DNA from: Lactiplantibacillus modestisalitolerans | GTDB lineage: Bacteria; Bacillota; Bacilli; Lactobacillales; Lactobacillaceae | Assembly (NCBI RefSeq): GCF_005405425.1 | Contig: NZ_BJEA01000001.1 | Location: 62,001-126,000 of the forward strand | DNA length: 64,000 nt | Direction: 5' to 3' | Shown: positions 35,851 to 44,761 of the stretch, in pieces | Layout: the number at the start of each line of letters is the position of its first letter | How positions within the stretch are numbered: the stretch's first letter is position 1 | The notes under the pieces: model-generated | Told to the model about the DNA's origin: nothing | The model's input: only the letters and a program-made list of their open reading frames with translations | Database searches by the model: none | Program-made: the position numbers and the translations under genes

Positions 35851-36858
35851 CTATTTAGCGCCGCGGGGCAACTCGTTTGTAAACACAATCTGCCCGGATT
35901 GGCGTAAATTAAATAATAATTGATTAACATCGCGACTCAGTTCGCGCCACGCTTGATAGTCCGCGTCGTAACGTTGCGGATCATTGATCACGCGCGCAAA
36001 ATCGCGCGCCTCCGATAACATCGGGTTGGCATCCGGAGCCACTCCCAAGTCGTGCGGGGTGCCGTCAGCCGCATAGTAGGTCAACTTTCCAAGTTCAGCC
36101 GGATTATCCATGACCAACGTATCCCGTAGACCGTTAATCTCGGACGGCAAGTACGAATTACTCGTCTTACCAACGTTCAGCGTCACCGTGAAGTCCGGAT
36201 ACTTTAGGACCGCCACGCCCTTACCATCGACCTTGGTCGCCGTTAACGTCGGGTAATACGCCACCGCATCCGGCATGCCAAACCAGCCGACCGCGTCGTA
36301 GGCTAAGTAGACCCCGAGGTCCTGCAAAGCACCACCCGCATACTTCAGCGAAAAAACGTTGGGCGTTTCGCCAGCCAGCACCGCATCATAGCGCGACGAA
36401 TACTTCATATAAGTCAACGTCGCGCCCTGAATCTGGTCCATCCGCGCGATTTGCGCCTGCACCCGCTGAAAATTCGGCTCGTGCAACTGCCGGGCCGCCT
36501 CAAAGCAACGAACGTCCGGGTGCGCTTGCAGGCAGGCGTCTAATTGGTCATATTCCAAGGGACTCGCAACCGCGGGCTTCTCAACAATCACGTGCTTGCC
36601 GTACTCGACCGCCAATTCAGCCTGTTCAAAATGTAAACTGTTGGGCGAAGCGATGTAAACGGCGTCGAAATCACCGTGCTTGAAAAACGCGTGCAAGTCA
36701 GTATACGTCGCCGTCACGTGGTTTTTCGTTGCAAACGCACTCGCGCGCGCCTGGTGTCGCGAATAAACCGTCGTCAGTTGCCAAGCCCCCGATTCATGGG
36801 CAGCGTCAATAAATTGTTGGGTGATCCAGTTCGTACCAATGATGCCTAATTTTAGCAT
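35851..36858 (-). CDS. Gfo/Idh/MocA family NAD(P)-dependent oxidoreductase
   Basis: A 335-residue two-domain oxidoreductase. The Rossmann N-terminus LKLGIIGTNWITQQFIDAA is followed by AVYIASPNSLHFEQAELAVE and the GKHVIVEKPAVASP motif, whose EKP lysine is the catalytic residue of the family; the C-terminal sheet domain carries YAGGALQDLGVYLAYDAVGW (GGGxxxDxGxH-like, with Tyr in the usual His place). It probably acts on a sugar or polyol with NAD(P); substrate unknown. ATG 36858 follows AGGAGGTGG. First gene of a two-gene run with the helicase. Confidence 0.9.
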   Translation of the reverse strand: MLKLGIIGTNWITQQFIDAAHESGAWQLTTVYSRHQARASAFATKNHVTATYTDLHAFFKHGDFDAVYIASPNSLHFEQAELAVEYGKHVIVEKPAVASPLEYDQLDACLQAHPDVRCFEAARQLHEPNFQRVQAQIARMDQIQGATLTYMKYSSRYDAVLAGETPNVFSLKYAGGALQDLGVYLAYDAVGWFGMPDAVAYYPTLTATKVDGKGVAVLKYPDFTVTLNVGKTSNSYLPSEINGLRDTLVMDNPAELGKLTYYAADGTPHDLGVAPDANPMLSEARDFARVINDPQRYDADYQAWRELSRDVNQLLFNLRQSGQIVFTNELPRGAK

Positions 36859-36969
36859 GGCCCCCACCTCCTGAGAACGAAAATTCGGTGAATTAATGAT
36901 ACTTCTAGTTTACCGCATTTCGTTGCCAAAAGCGGTTGCGAGGGCCTTAATTCCAGTTTGAGGGCAAAA

Positions 36970-36994
36970 AAAAGCTGCCTGAACGGCAGCTTTT
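36970..36994 (-). terminator. Terminator of the cold-shock gene
   Basis: AAAAGCTGCC pairs perfectly with GGCAGCTTTT over TGAAC; on the minus strand it is followed by a run of T. It lies 13 bp after the csp stop. Confidence 0.9.
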
Positions 36995-37007
36995 CGGTTA
37001 ATTCTGA

Positions 37008-37208
37008 TTATTGAGGAACAACGTTAGCAGCTTGTGGGCCACGATCGCTTTGTTCTTCATCAAAGGTAACTTTTTGACCTTCTTCTAAAGTCTTGAAGCC
37101 ATCAGTTTGGATAGCTGAGAAGTGAACGAATACATCGTTGCCATCTTCACCAGTAATGAAGCCATAACCCTTATCAGCATTAAACCATTTTACAGTACCA
37201 TTTTTCAT
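37008..37208 (-). CDS. csp: Cold-shock protein (CspA family)
   Basis: A 66-residue cold-shock domain: [20 protein letters not shown] carries RNP1 (KGYGFI), and DVFVHFSAI is RNP2. It is a single-strand RNA/DNA chaperone that melts RNA structure. Strong AGGAGGATTTT precedes the ATG. The 5' leader is about 115 nt if the TATAAT-like box at 37330-37335 is the -10, which agrees with the long structured leaders of csp genes. L. plantarum has three csp genes (cspL, cspP, cspC); I cannot say which this is. Confidence 0.95.
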   Translation of the reverse strand: MKNGTVKWFNADKGYGFITGEDGNDVFVHFSAIQTDGFKTLEEGQKVTFDEEQSDRGPQAANVVPQ

Positions 37209-37549
37209 GTATCAAAATCCTCCTAGGATATCTAAAAACTAAATAGAAACTAAAATTATGTTATCAACACCTAAAAGAATTTCCGGTAACAAATGAATGA
37301 TACTTTAAACCTATAAATGCCGATCACATATTATACATTAACACACTCACCGACTAATTAACACCTTTTCGGCATAATTATTTTAGAAAAGCGGGTGAAT
37401 GTTCATTTTAAATAACAGATTGTTACGTTCGTTACTGCCAGATGACAAAGGCGTAAAAGGTTTACTAAGAAACGCAGAATTTGTGACGGTTACCGTTAGT
37501 TAGTGGTATATTTTAGGGGTAGACAACTCTAGGAAGGAAGGTTGATCCG
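37209..37549. promoter_or_regulatory. Divergent intergenic region with csp leader
   Basis: It holds a minus-strand -10-like TATAAT (37330-37335) with a poor -35, then a ~115-nt AT-rich leader before the csp gene, as expected for cold-shock mRNAs. On the plus side, the DUF4828-like gene has GGAAGGAAGG before its GTG. No other gene is seen. Confidence 0.5.
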
Positions 37550-37933
37550 GTGAAGCGACGTGGAGTCATTTTATTTGGTTTATCATTATTGGCAGGACTT
37601 TCAAGCACCCTCGTACGAAATAAGCGCCCGAGCAAAACCACTAGCGGTGATTTAGCCGTGTTTTACGCGGGAACCTGGACCTATCGCGACGAAGCCCATC
37701 ACCGGGATCATCAGTTGGAGATCAATCCCAACATGATGATTCGAATCGACGGCCGGCCAATGCCCGCCACCGTCGAATCGATCTCCGCTAGCAAATTGGT
37801 CTTGCTGGATAAGTACGGCTTCCACTTAGAAGTTCAAGCCAACGAACAGCGGCCAGTCGCCCTGTTCGACGAGGCGGATAACCGCAATTATGTTATTTTA
37901 TCACCCCATCAGTTGGACAAACCAACTGATTAA
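37550..37933 (+). CDS. DUF4828-like small protein
   Basis: A 127-residue protein with an N-terminal hydrophobic stretch (GVILFGLSLLAGLSSTLV), possibly a membrane anchor or signal, followed by basic residues and a strand-rich domain: FYAGTWTYRDEAHHRDHQLE, INPNMMIRIDGRPMPATVES, KLVLLDKYGFHLEVQ, and NRNYVIL. This resembles DUF4828, a lactobacillus family without known function. The start is GTG 37550, with GGAAGGAAGG upstream. It is monocistronic with a strong terminator at 37963. The family name is from pattern memory. Confidence 0.65.
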   Translation: MKRRGVILFGLSLLAGLSSTLVRNKRPSKTTSGDLAVFYAGTWTYRDEAHHRDHQLEINPNMMIRIDGRPMPATVESISASKLVLLDKYGFHLEVQANEQRPVALFDEADNRNYVILSPHQLDKPTD

Positions 37934-37962
37934 TTCAACCGCCTTCGGTAAATCTCACTTCG

Positions 37963-38011
37963 GTCTAACCACCATTGACGCCAAACGCGTCAGCGCGGTT
38001 AGACTTTTTTC
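37963..38011 (+). terminator. Terminator after the DUF4828-like gene
   Basis: GTCTAACC pairs with GGTTAGAC around an inner GACGC/GCGTC stem, followed by TTTTTT. Confidence 0.88.
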
Positions 38012-38042
38012 TTTCCCAATTTAAGTTGCTACCGATTACCAC

Positions 38043-38819
38043 CTATTCTGCGCCCGCACCGAAAAGCCGCGTAAACTGCGCCTGACTACCATTAAACAAC
38101 AGGCCCGCAAACTCTTGCCGGGTCCCGTTTTGACGATAAACCGCCCGGTCCGAATAGTGCATCAACTGGATTCGCTTAGCTCGCTGATGCGTCGACTGCG
38201 TATCATACCACAACGGCGTCTTCTTAATAACTGGTTTAACTAACTTCCGAGCGATACTCGGCGTCGACCAGACAATGCACTTGCGATCGTAATAATTGGT
38301 CAGATCAAAGATCAGTTGCCGCAACTTCTTTTGATTGCGTTTTACGGCCACCGTTTTCGCATTATAGTCCCCATAATAAGCAACGTGAATCGCAATCGGC
38401 AGATTGCCGATGTCGGTCCCAACAATTTTCTTAAAATAGGCGGCTTGCGTTTGCGCGGAACTTGAAAAACTAAACGTATGCACCACGCCAACGCCCAGAT
38501 TGGTACCAAGCACCCGTGAATAATTCGAGGCATAGTTATCATCCGTATAAGAACCACCCGAAGTCGCATTCAGGTAGACAAACTGGAGCCCGTCCTTTTC
38601 CAACGCCGCAAAGTCCAGGTAACCGTCATTTTGGGACACGGCGACCCCGCGCACGTTAAAACCCGCAACGACTTGGTCCCGCCGCCACTGGAGCCACGCT
38701 AAACCGCCCCACACGCAGGCAATCACCAGCGTTAACAGCAGCGTCCAGCCAATTCGCCGGCGCCAGCGCGCCCCGCGCGTTTGTGCATAGACGGGGCGTA
38801 AATGCCGTTGTCTCTTCAT
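38043..38819 (-). CDS. GH25 (lysozyme-fold) membrane-anchored protein without catalytic acids
   Basis: The 258-residue protein has a basic N-terminus and a membrane anchor (IGWTLLLTLVIACVWGGLAW) followed by a GH25-like beta/alpha barrel: GVAVSQNDGYLDFAAL, FVYLNATSGGSYTDDNYASN, GVGVVHTFSF, LPIAIHVAYYGDY. In active GH25 muramidases these read GxDVS and (V/L)DxE. Here the first Asp is Ala60 and the DxE pair is H145-V-A147, so hydrolysis is unlikely. It may bind peptidoglycan or serve a scaffold role. It lies 19 bp downstream of the RpiR regulator gene on the same strand. ATG 38819 has GGTAAGGATT upstream. Confidence 0.8.
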   Translation of the reverse strand: MKRQRHLRPVYAQTRGARWRRRIGWTLLLTLVIACVWGGLAWLQWRRDQVVAGFNVRGVAVSQNDGYLDFAALEKDGLQFVYLNATSGGSYTDDNYASNYSRVLGTNLGVGVVHTFSFSSSAQTQAAYFKKIVGTDIGNLPIAIHVAYYGDYNAKTVAVKRNQKKLRQLIFDLTNYYDRKCIVWSTPSIARKLVKPVIKKTPLWYDTQSTHQRAKRIQLMHYSDRAVYRQNGTRQEFAGLLFNGSQAQFTRLFGAGAE

Positions 38820-38838
38820 CTAATCAATCCTTACCCTG

Positions 38839-39717
38839 CTAAATATCGGTTCGAGTCGTGCTAATCGCGTCACGGACTCGCTCTAGACTCGCTGCCATTT
38901 CAATATTGCCGTGCACCGCCGTCATCAAAAACAGACTGTCAATGATGCTCATCTGAGCAATCAACGACGTCAAACCTTCCGAACGGTAGTTCACTTCTTC
39001 AGCAACCGAAATAAACGCAACCGTGCTGCCCTTCGCGAGTGGCGAGTTACCGAAACTCGTCAGCGTAATTACGGGCACCCCTTGCGCTAAGAGCGTATCC
39101 AATAGTTTCAGCGTCTGTTGGTTACGTCCCGTATGCGAAATCACGACCGCGACGTCCTTGGGCGTCATTTGAGCCGCTTGCATCAGCTGCATATCATAAT
39201 CACTATTATGGACACAGGTAATCCCGGTCCGCACAAACTTATGGTAACCATCTAAAGCCGCAACGGCGGAGCCACCTAAGCCGTAAAAACCAATCGTGCG
39301 GGCGTTTAGTAGTAAGTGGACCGCCCGCTGTAAATCGTCCTCCGTCATTACTTGGCTGGTTTGGTCCAGCGAACTGCGAATACTATTGAAGGTTGAATCA
39401 GCGATGCCCTTAAAGGTCGTCTGCTGTTCGACGTCCTGGAAGGCCGCCGCGTTGGCCTGTTCCAGCGGCTCGGCCGCCGTTAACTCGCGGGAAAATTCGC
39501 GGAAGCTTTGAAAACTGATCCGTTTAACGAAGCGTGAGACCGTTGCCGTGGAGACCCCGACCGCCGCCGCTAAGTCTGAAATGGACTGCGCCGCGGTTTT
39601 AACCGGATCGGCAATGATGTGGTCCGCTACCTTCCGATCCGTTGCACTCAAGTTCGGATAGTACGACCGAATGAGTGTCAGTACCCGGTTTCGATGTCGA
39701 TTTTCATGTCCTTGCAT
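38839..39717 (-). CDS. MurR/RpiR family transcriptional regulator
   Basis: A 292-residue regulator with an N-terminal RpiR helix-turn-helix domain (YYPNLSATDRKVADHIIADP, then AAVGVSTATVSRFVKRISFQ) and a C-terminal SIS sugar-phosphate isomerase-like domain (RTIGFYGLGGSAVAALDGYH, DVAVVISHTGRNQQTLKLLD). Such proteins sense phosphosugars and control sugar or amino-sugar use. The target is unknown; the next gene downstream is the GH25-like protein, which hints at wall metabolism. ATG 39717 fits MQGHENRHRNRVLTLIRSYY; upstream codons overlap the GGGGTG site. Confidence 0.9.
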   Translation of the reverse strand: MQGHENRHRNRVLTLIRSYYPNLSATDRKVADHIIADPVKTAAQSISDLAAAVGVSTATVSRFVKRISFQSFREFSRELTAAEPLEQANAAAFQDVEQQTTFKGIADSTFNSIRSSLDQTSQVMTEDDLQRAVHLLLNARTIGFYGLGGSAVAALDGYHKFVRTGITCVHNSDYDMQLMQAAQMTPKDVAVVISHTGRNQQTLKLLDTLLAQGVPVITLTSFGNSPLAKGSTVAFISVAEEVNYRSEGLTSLIAQMSIIDSLFLMTAVHGNIEMAASLERVRDAISTTRTDI

Positions 39718-39876
39718 TATAACCACACCCCTTTGAACAAAGTTTACCACAAATCACCAAGACGCTCTAACTTTCATAGAGCGCTTTCATGACCACGGGT
39801 GCGGCCTTGCGGGGTTAAAAGTTGGCGCCAAACGCAAGCGGTTAAAGCGGTGCTCCTACGGTGGCCGCGCCGGCCC

Positions 39877-40758
39877 TCAATTGACCGTGGCACTCACCCC
39901 GGCCAGCTTACGTTTCGGTTGTTTATCCAGCATGTAGGTTTGAATCAGAGTCACGATCTGTTCATTTTGAGGCAGACTGGAATGCTGCGCCTTTGTGCCG
40001 GTGACCGTAATCTCCGTGTAGTGCTTAACTTGACCCTGATAGACGTACTTCCCCGCCTCAACACTGCGGGCTGGCACTAACCCGTCGGAGTCGTAGTTTT
40101 CGGTGCCGGCGACCGAGTACACGGTTGCCTGAGTCGGCAAGTTATGCCGGTACTTAATAAAGTCCGCCAGCATCTGGGTCTTATGGCTTAGATTCGATTC
40201 GGAAAAGTTATACGGCGAGCCAATCGTCATAATCCGTTTGACCGAAATATCGTCACGGTCAAAGTAGTGCTCGAAGAAATAAGTGTAGATTAGGCCACCG
40301 TTGGAGTGACCAATCGCCTTAAAGTTATTAAATTGGTAATTTTTAGCTAAGTATTTAAAGGCCAATGAGAACCAGCGGGCCTGTTTTTTAATGTTACCGT
40401 AACCGTCATGGTTATTCTGAAAACCGACCACGATGATGGGTTCGTTATCGCGTGGGCGCAGACTGCCGCTGGCCTGAATTTGATCATCCGTTTTAACGGT
40501 TAGCTTAATCAGACTATGTTTGCGCTTGTCAGTTTTATTTAACTGCGTAACCAGCGCATCGAAGCGGTTTTGGGTCGCACTACTGCCCGGAATCATAATA
40601 ATTGGGGAGAGCCGCGAGTCGTGCCGCCCAGTCATGGAGCGCACGTTGGCTTGCGTCCAGTGGTAGGACGGTCCAATTAATAACCCCAGCAAGCCGAGCC
40701 CCAAAATAAGAATAAACAGGCTCCGCCAACGCCGGGGCCAATTCGGTTTAATCCGCAT
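39877..40758 (-). CDS. DUF915 family alpha/beta hydrolase
   Basis: A 293-residue exported or membrane-anchored hydrolase: an N-terminal hydrophobic segment (SLFILILGLGLLGLLIG) then the alpha/beta domain with IIMIPGSSATQNRFDALV (oxyanion loop), NNFKAIGHSNGGLIYTYFFE (nucleophile elbow GHSNGG), a later GSPYNFSES, and catalytic-Asp/His candidates in YDSDGLVPARS and KAQHSSLP. DUF915 includes the Lactobacillus cell-surface hydrolases; the substrate is unknown. It overlaps the 3' end of the PTS EIIC gene by 11 bp, so it is translationally coupled to it. Confidence 0.88.
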   Translation of the reverse strand: MRIKPNWPRRWRSLFILILGLGLLGLLIGPSYHWTQANVRSMTGRHDSRLSPIIMIPGSSATQNRFDALVTQLNKTDKRKHSLIKLTVKTDDQIQASGSLRPRDNEPIIVVGFQNNHDGYGNIKKQARWFSLAFKYLAKNYQFNNFKAIGHSNGGLIYTYFFEHYFDRDDISVKRIMTIGSPYNFSESNLSHKTQMLADFIKYRHNLPTQATVYSVAGTENYDSDGLVPARSVEAGKYVYQGQVKHYTEITVTGTKAQHSSLPQNEQIVTLIQTYMLDKQPKRKLAGVSATVN

Positions 40759-42088
40759 GCGTCACGCCCCCTTCGACACTTTGCCGCTTAAAACTTTGCT
40801 GGTCGGCCGCCACGCTCAGCTGTTCAGATAAGCGCATGAACGGCCAGTAAATCAAAACGGAAAGCGCTAAATCCGCGATTCCCAGTAGCAACGCGACCAC
40901 GTTCCCGTTCGTACCAATAAACGCAATTAGAGGGCCCGGCGTCCCGGTCGGCACCGGGTAAACGACCGGCGGTAGCCAGTCCCAAGCAAAGGCCAGCGCG
41001 GCAATCCCCATGTTGACGAGCGGCGCCAACACGAACGGAATCAAGTAGATCGGGTTATACAGCACTGGCAAGCCAGTCAAAATCGGGCCATTACTATTAA
41101 AGAGCGTGGGCACTAACCCCCAGCGGGCAACCACGTGGCGGTTATGCTGGTTACTCCCAATAAAAATGGCAATCACTAACGCTAACAGCATCCCGGTCCC
41201 CCCGAACGTCCCGAAAGCGTGGTAGAGCGTATCCGCCGTGTACGGGTACGGCACGTGGTAGGCCGAGTGGTGGGTCAACGCATAATTAAGATTCGCCGTC
41301 ATCGAGGGACTATTAGCAACCAACCGTTGCTGATAAGGGCCGGCAAAGCCCATGATTTCAAGCACTAGCGTCAGTAGCGCCATCAGGAACGTGACGCCAA
41401 TACTATGGCTGGCCCAGGCCCACTTTTGGAGCCCGAGCCAGACGTCGTGTGAACTCGTGACTAACACGAACCATTGCCAGCTCAGCCCAATCAGCAATGC
41501 GACCACCAAAACAACCAGCATCGGGAGTAGCGAACCAAACGTCCGCGCAAGAATGTCCCCACCCGTCGCCGGTTGCGTCCTTTTGACGGGCCGGCTCAGC
41601 CATTTAAAGCAGGTCCCGGTCGCGCCGCCAATTAGTAGCGCCCCCGTAAAACCGTTCGTCCCGATTAGGGTCGGGTCAAAAATCCCCAGTTGGACTTGAT
41701 CCGTATACTGATAAGCAATCACCAGCAGGGCTAGGGCCGCTGTCAGCCCCGCAAGCTGTTCGTCGCGATGGTGGATGTGCGCATGGTACTTCGCGGCACC
41801 GAACGCCGCAATCACGGCGACCGCGTTAAGCGTTAACGCCGTTAAATTATCAAACGGATAATGTAAGTACTGATAGTATGGAACCCAACTCGCCAAGTGA
41901 AAAATGCTGGCAATAAACCCCGTTTTCGTCAGGACGGTCAGTTGAATAATTTGGCTGAAACTCCCAATTAAAATGAACGGGAACGTCAGCATTAGCGTAT
42001 GCTGCACAATCTGATAAAAATTGGTCTGCCGCAGCCGCAGTAACCGCGGAATTAGCCAGTGGATCAAGCGTTGCTCGTTGCTCCCCAT
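40748..42088 (-). CDS. PTS EIIC permease, lactose/cellobiose (CelB) type, orphan
   Basis: A 446-residue polytopic membrane protein with the EIIC pattern: MLTFPFILIGSFSQIIQL, LTALTLNAVAVIAAFGAAKY, LHAL-type loops, LFNSNGPILTGLPVLYNPIY (substrate-binding region) and PTGTPGPLIAFIGTNGNVVA near the end, typical of the lactose/cellobiose branch. No EIIA or EIIB gene is adjacent, so it must borrow these or act in another way. ATG 42088 has GGGGGCGAC upstream and is preferred to the in-frame ATG at 42127, which would add a hydrophilic tail. The DUF915 hydrolase gene overlaps its end. Confidence 0.85.
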   Translation of the reverse strand: MGSNEQRLIHWLIPRLLRLRQTNFYQIVQHTLMLTFPFILIGSFSQIIQLTVLTKTGFIASIFHLASWVPYYQYLHYPFDNLTALTLNAVAVIAAFGAAKYHAHIHHRDEQLAGLTAALALLVIAYQYTDQVQLGIFDPTLIGTNGFTGALLIGGATGTCFKWLSRPVKRTQPATGGDILARTFGSLLPMLVVLVVALLIGLSWQWFVLVTSSHDVWLGLQKWAWASHSIGVTFLMALLTLVLEIMGFAGPYQQRLVANSPSMTANLNYALTHHSAYHVPYPYTADTLYHAFGTFGGTGMLLALVIAIFIGSNQHNRHVVARWGLVPTLFNSNGPILTGLPVLYNPIYLIPFVLAPLVNMGIAALAFAWDWLPPVVYPVPTGTPGPLIAFIGTNGNVVALLLGIADLALSVLIYWPFMRLSEQLSVAADQQSFKRQSVEGGVTHAD

Positions 42089-42221
42089 CGATTGTCGCCC
42101 CCATTGACAGTTTCTTTGATGGTTCAATTATACCCGTTTGCCCCGCGCACGCCGAATAAAATTTCCGTCAAATTAGCTAACCATAAGTTGGTTGTTGGGC
42201 GGGCGGTTATGCGTCGTTTTA

Positions 42222-42252
42222 AAAAAAAGACCCGTAACCGCAGTCACGAGTC
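42222..42252 (-). terminator. Terminator of the P-type ATPase gene
   Basis: On the minus strand AGACTCGTGAC pairs with GTTACGGGTCT over a short loop, followed by eight T. It lies 7 bp after the stop at 42259. Confidence 0.88.
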
Positions 42253-42258
42253 TGTTCA

Positions 42259-44598
42259 TCAGCGCCACCGAATCCGGCTGAGAACCCGCTTACCCAGGCC
42301 GTTTTGGACGAGGACAAAGACCGGGTACGCGCTGATCATTAATGGTAGGTATAAGAGGGCCAGCCGAGCGTTGGCCAAGCTGACCAGCGAGAATAGCGAG
42401 CCGCCGAACACGAAAACGGCGACGAATAATAGCGCCATTAACGCTACCAACCCAATTTTTAACCGGTTGAGCGGCCGCGCCGCCAGCAAAAGCGCGTTCA
42501 AGCTGATAATACCAGTCATTAGAACGCTCAACGTTGAGGTCGTCGCAAAGGTCAAGTTAAAGTGGCTCCCCAGCACCATGATGGTTAGAATGTAACCCAC
42601 CACGCACAGGGCGGCCGGGACCGCGATTTCCATGACTTGGCGCATGAAGCGGCCGGTGATCCGGGTGTAGTCCGGCTGTAACGCCAAAAAGAACGTCGGA
42701 ATGCCGACCATTAAACTAGAAATTGGGGTCAACTGAATCGGTTCAAACGGGTAGCTCCGGTTCATGAAAATAAAAATGAGCGTTAAGGCGATCGAGTACA
42801 TCGTTTTTATGAGGTACAGGGCCGCAACCCGTTCAATGTTATTGATGACCCGGCGGCCTTCGTTTAACACCTGCACGAGGGCGTCAAAGTTCGAGTCGAT
42901 CAGAACGAAGTCGGCCAAGCTCTTGGCGGCTTCGCTCCCACTAGCCATCGCAACGCTACAATCGGCCTGCTTGAGCGCTAATAGGTCGTTCACCCCGTCA
43001 CCGGTCATCGCGACCGTGTGCCCAGCGGTTTGGTAGGCCTTGATCAGGCCTTCCTTTTGTTGGGGCGTCACCCGCCCGAACACGTTATAAGCCGCTACTA
43101 ATTGGTCGTAGTCGGGGTGCGGACCGACCTGACTCATGTCGACGAGTTGCGCCGCCCCGGCGACCCCGGCGCGCTGCGCGATGCTAGCGACCGTCACCGG
43201 ATTATCGCCAGAAATTACTTTTAAGGCGACGTCCTGATTTTGGAAGAAGTTGAGCGTATTTTTTGCTTGCGGCCGTAATTCATCGGTGATCAAGATTAGT
43301 CCCAGGGCCCGCGGTGCAGTTGGCCGCGGCGTGGTTAACGCGCTAACTTGGGCTAAGACGAGCACCCGGTAGCCGCGCTGTGCAAAGTGGTGAATGCGTT
43401 GTTTTAGTTCCGGTTCAACCTGATTAAAAATAAATTCAGGCGCCCCCATGACGTACGCGTGGCCCTGCCACTGCGCGCCGCTCCATTTACGTTCGGACGA
43501 AAACGGTAGCACTTCTTCAGGCGCGACCCCGGCTTGACCGAGGCGTTGCTGCAAGGCGCGGGCGGTTTCATTATCGTCGTCGATGGCGGCCACGAGTTCG
43601 GTCAAAATGGTCGTGACTTGCCCGGTCGTCGCTTGGCCGAGTGGCTCAACGCGTTCAAATTGGAGTGCGCCGCTGGTAATCGTCCCGGTTTTATCCAGGC
43701 ACAGGGTATCAACACGGGCTAGCGCTTCAATGGCCGATAGTTCCCGCACTAGCACCCGGTGGCGCCCCAAGGTGAAGGCGCCGGCGGCTAGCGCAACCGA
43801 CGTTAGTAGCACTAACCCTTCTGGAATCATCCCGACCATCGACGCCACCGTCCCTAAAATGGCGCGGTTTTGACTGGTTCCGCGCAACATACTGGCAATA
43901 AACAGGGCCGCTCCGAGCGGAATGATGGTAAAGGTTAAAACTTTAATAATTCGATTAATAATCGTCAGCAGTTCACTCGCGGCGCGCCGTTTTTGCTTGG
44001 CGGCCGTGGCCATTTTGGTAATGAAACTCCCCTTGCCGACCGCGGTCGCCTGAACAACGGCGTGACCCCCGAGGATGACGCTCCCAGAAATCAACGCGTC
44101 GCCCGTGGCTTTGGTGACCGACGCCGCTTCGCCCGTGACCTGCGATTCATCGACTTCTAGGCCAGCGGTCGTGCGGACGAGCCCGTCAACTGGCAACTGG
44201 TCGCCGCGCGTTACTAATAATAGGTCGTCTTGAACGATTGCGTCTTGTGCGACCTTTTGTTCCTGACCATTCCGTCGAATTGTCAACTGGGCCGCCGACA
44301 ACAAACTCAATTGGTCAACCTGGCGTTTGGCCCGGATCTCTTGAAAAATCCCGATAGCCGTATTGATGATCACCACAAAAATAAAGAGCAGATTTTTGTA
44401 GCTCCCCGTCAGTAGGACCAAGCCAGCCAAACCAATATTCAGAAAGTTGAACAGTGTGAGCAGGTTGTCCCGAAAAATCTGCTTAACGGAGCGGGTCAGC
44501 GGTGGTACCGGGTCATTCTTAAGCCCGGCGTGCTGCCGCGCCGCAACCTCGGCGTTCGTTAAACCATGTTCAAGTTTGGTTAATTTGCGTTGCGTCAT
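42259..44598 (-). CDS. Cation-transporting P-type ATPase (type II, ATPase-E-like)
   Basis: A 779-residue P-type ATPase. The actuator motif is VDESQVTGEAASVTKA, the membrane ion-site motif is GMIPEGLVLLTSVALAAG, the phosphorylation site is CLDKTGTITSG, and the hinge is VAMTGDGVNDLLALKQADCS. About ten transmembrane helices are seen, four of them after the catalytic domain. The PEGL motif and the short N- and C-termini resemble the streptococcal cation-transporting ATPase E (Exp7/CaxP-like) group; the ion is uncertain, with calcium a reasonable guess. ATG 44598 follows GAGGGGAGCGGG. Monocistronic with its own terminator. Confidence 0.92.
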   Translation of the reverse strand: MTQRKLTKLEHGLTNAEVAARQHAGLKNDPVPPLTRSVKQIFRDNLLTLFNFLNIGLAGLVLLTGSYKNLLFIFVVIINTAIGIFQEIRAKRQVDQLSLLSAAQLTIRRNGQEQKVAQDAIVQDDLLLVTRGDQLPVDGLVRTTAGLEVDESQVTGEAASVTKATGDALISGSVILGGHAVVQATAVGKGSFITKMATAAKQKRRAASELLTIINRIIKVLTFTIIPLGAALFIASMLRGTSQNRAILGTVASMVGMIPEGLVLLTSVALAAGAFTLGRHRVLVRELSAIEALARVDTLCLDKTGTITSGALQFERVEPLGQATTGQVTTILTELVAAIDDDNETARALQQRLGQAGVAPEEVLPFSSERKWSGAQWQGHAYVMGAPEFIFNQVEPELKQRIHHFAQRGYRVLVLAQVSALTTPRPTAPRALGLILITDELRPQAKNTLNFFQNQDVALKVISGDNPVTVASIAQRAGVAGAAQLVDMSQVGPHPDYDQLVAAYNVFGRVTPQQKEGLIKAYQTAGHTVAMTGDGVNDLLALKQADCSVAMASGSEAAKSLADFVLIDSNFDALVQVLNEGRRVINNIERVAALYLIKTMYSIALTLIFIFMNRSYPFEPIQLTPISSLMVGIPTFFLALQPDYTRITGRFMRQVMEIAVPAALCVVGYILTIMVLGSHFNLTFATTSTLSVLMTGIISLNALLLAARPLNRLKIGLVALMALLFVAVFVFGGSLFSLVSLANARLALLYLPLMISAYPVFVLVQNGLGKRVLSRIRWR

Positions 44599-44724
44599 TG
44601 GCACCCGCTCCCCTCGTTTACTTGCTTTTATTGTAAACGATTTTACTAGTGACGGGCGGATTTTTCGCCTGATTTTTGGTAATCGTTAAAATAAGTTAAT
44701 AATCTCAATTTTTGGTTAAAAAAA

Positions 44725-44753
44725 GGCGCCTAACCGCAAGCGGCTAAACGTCT
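44725..44753 (-). terminator. Terminator of the TetR gene
   Basis: On the minus strand AGaCGtTTAGCCGC pairs with GCGGTTAGGCGcCT over TT, followed by seven T. It lies 8 bp after the stop at 44762. Confidence 0.9.
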
Positions 44754-44761
44754 TAAACTAT

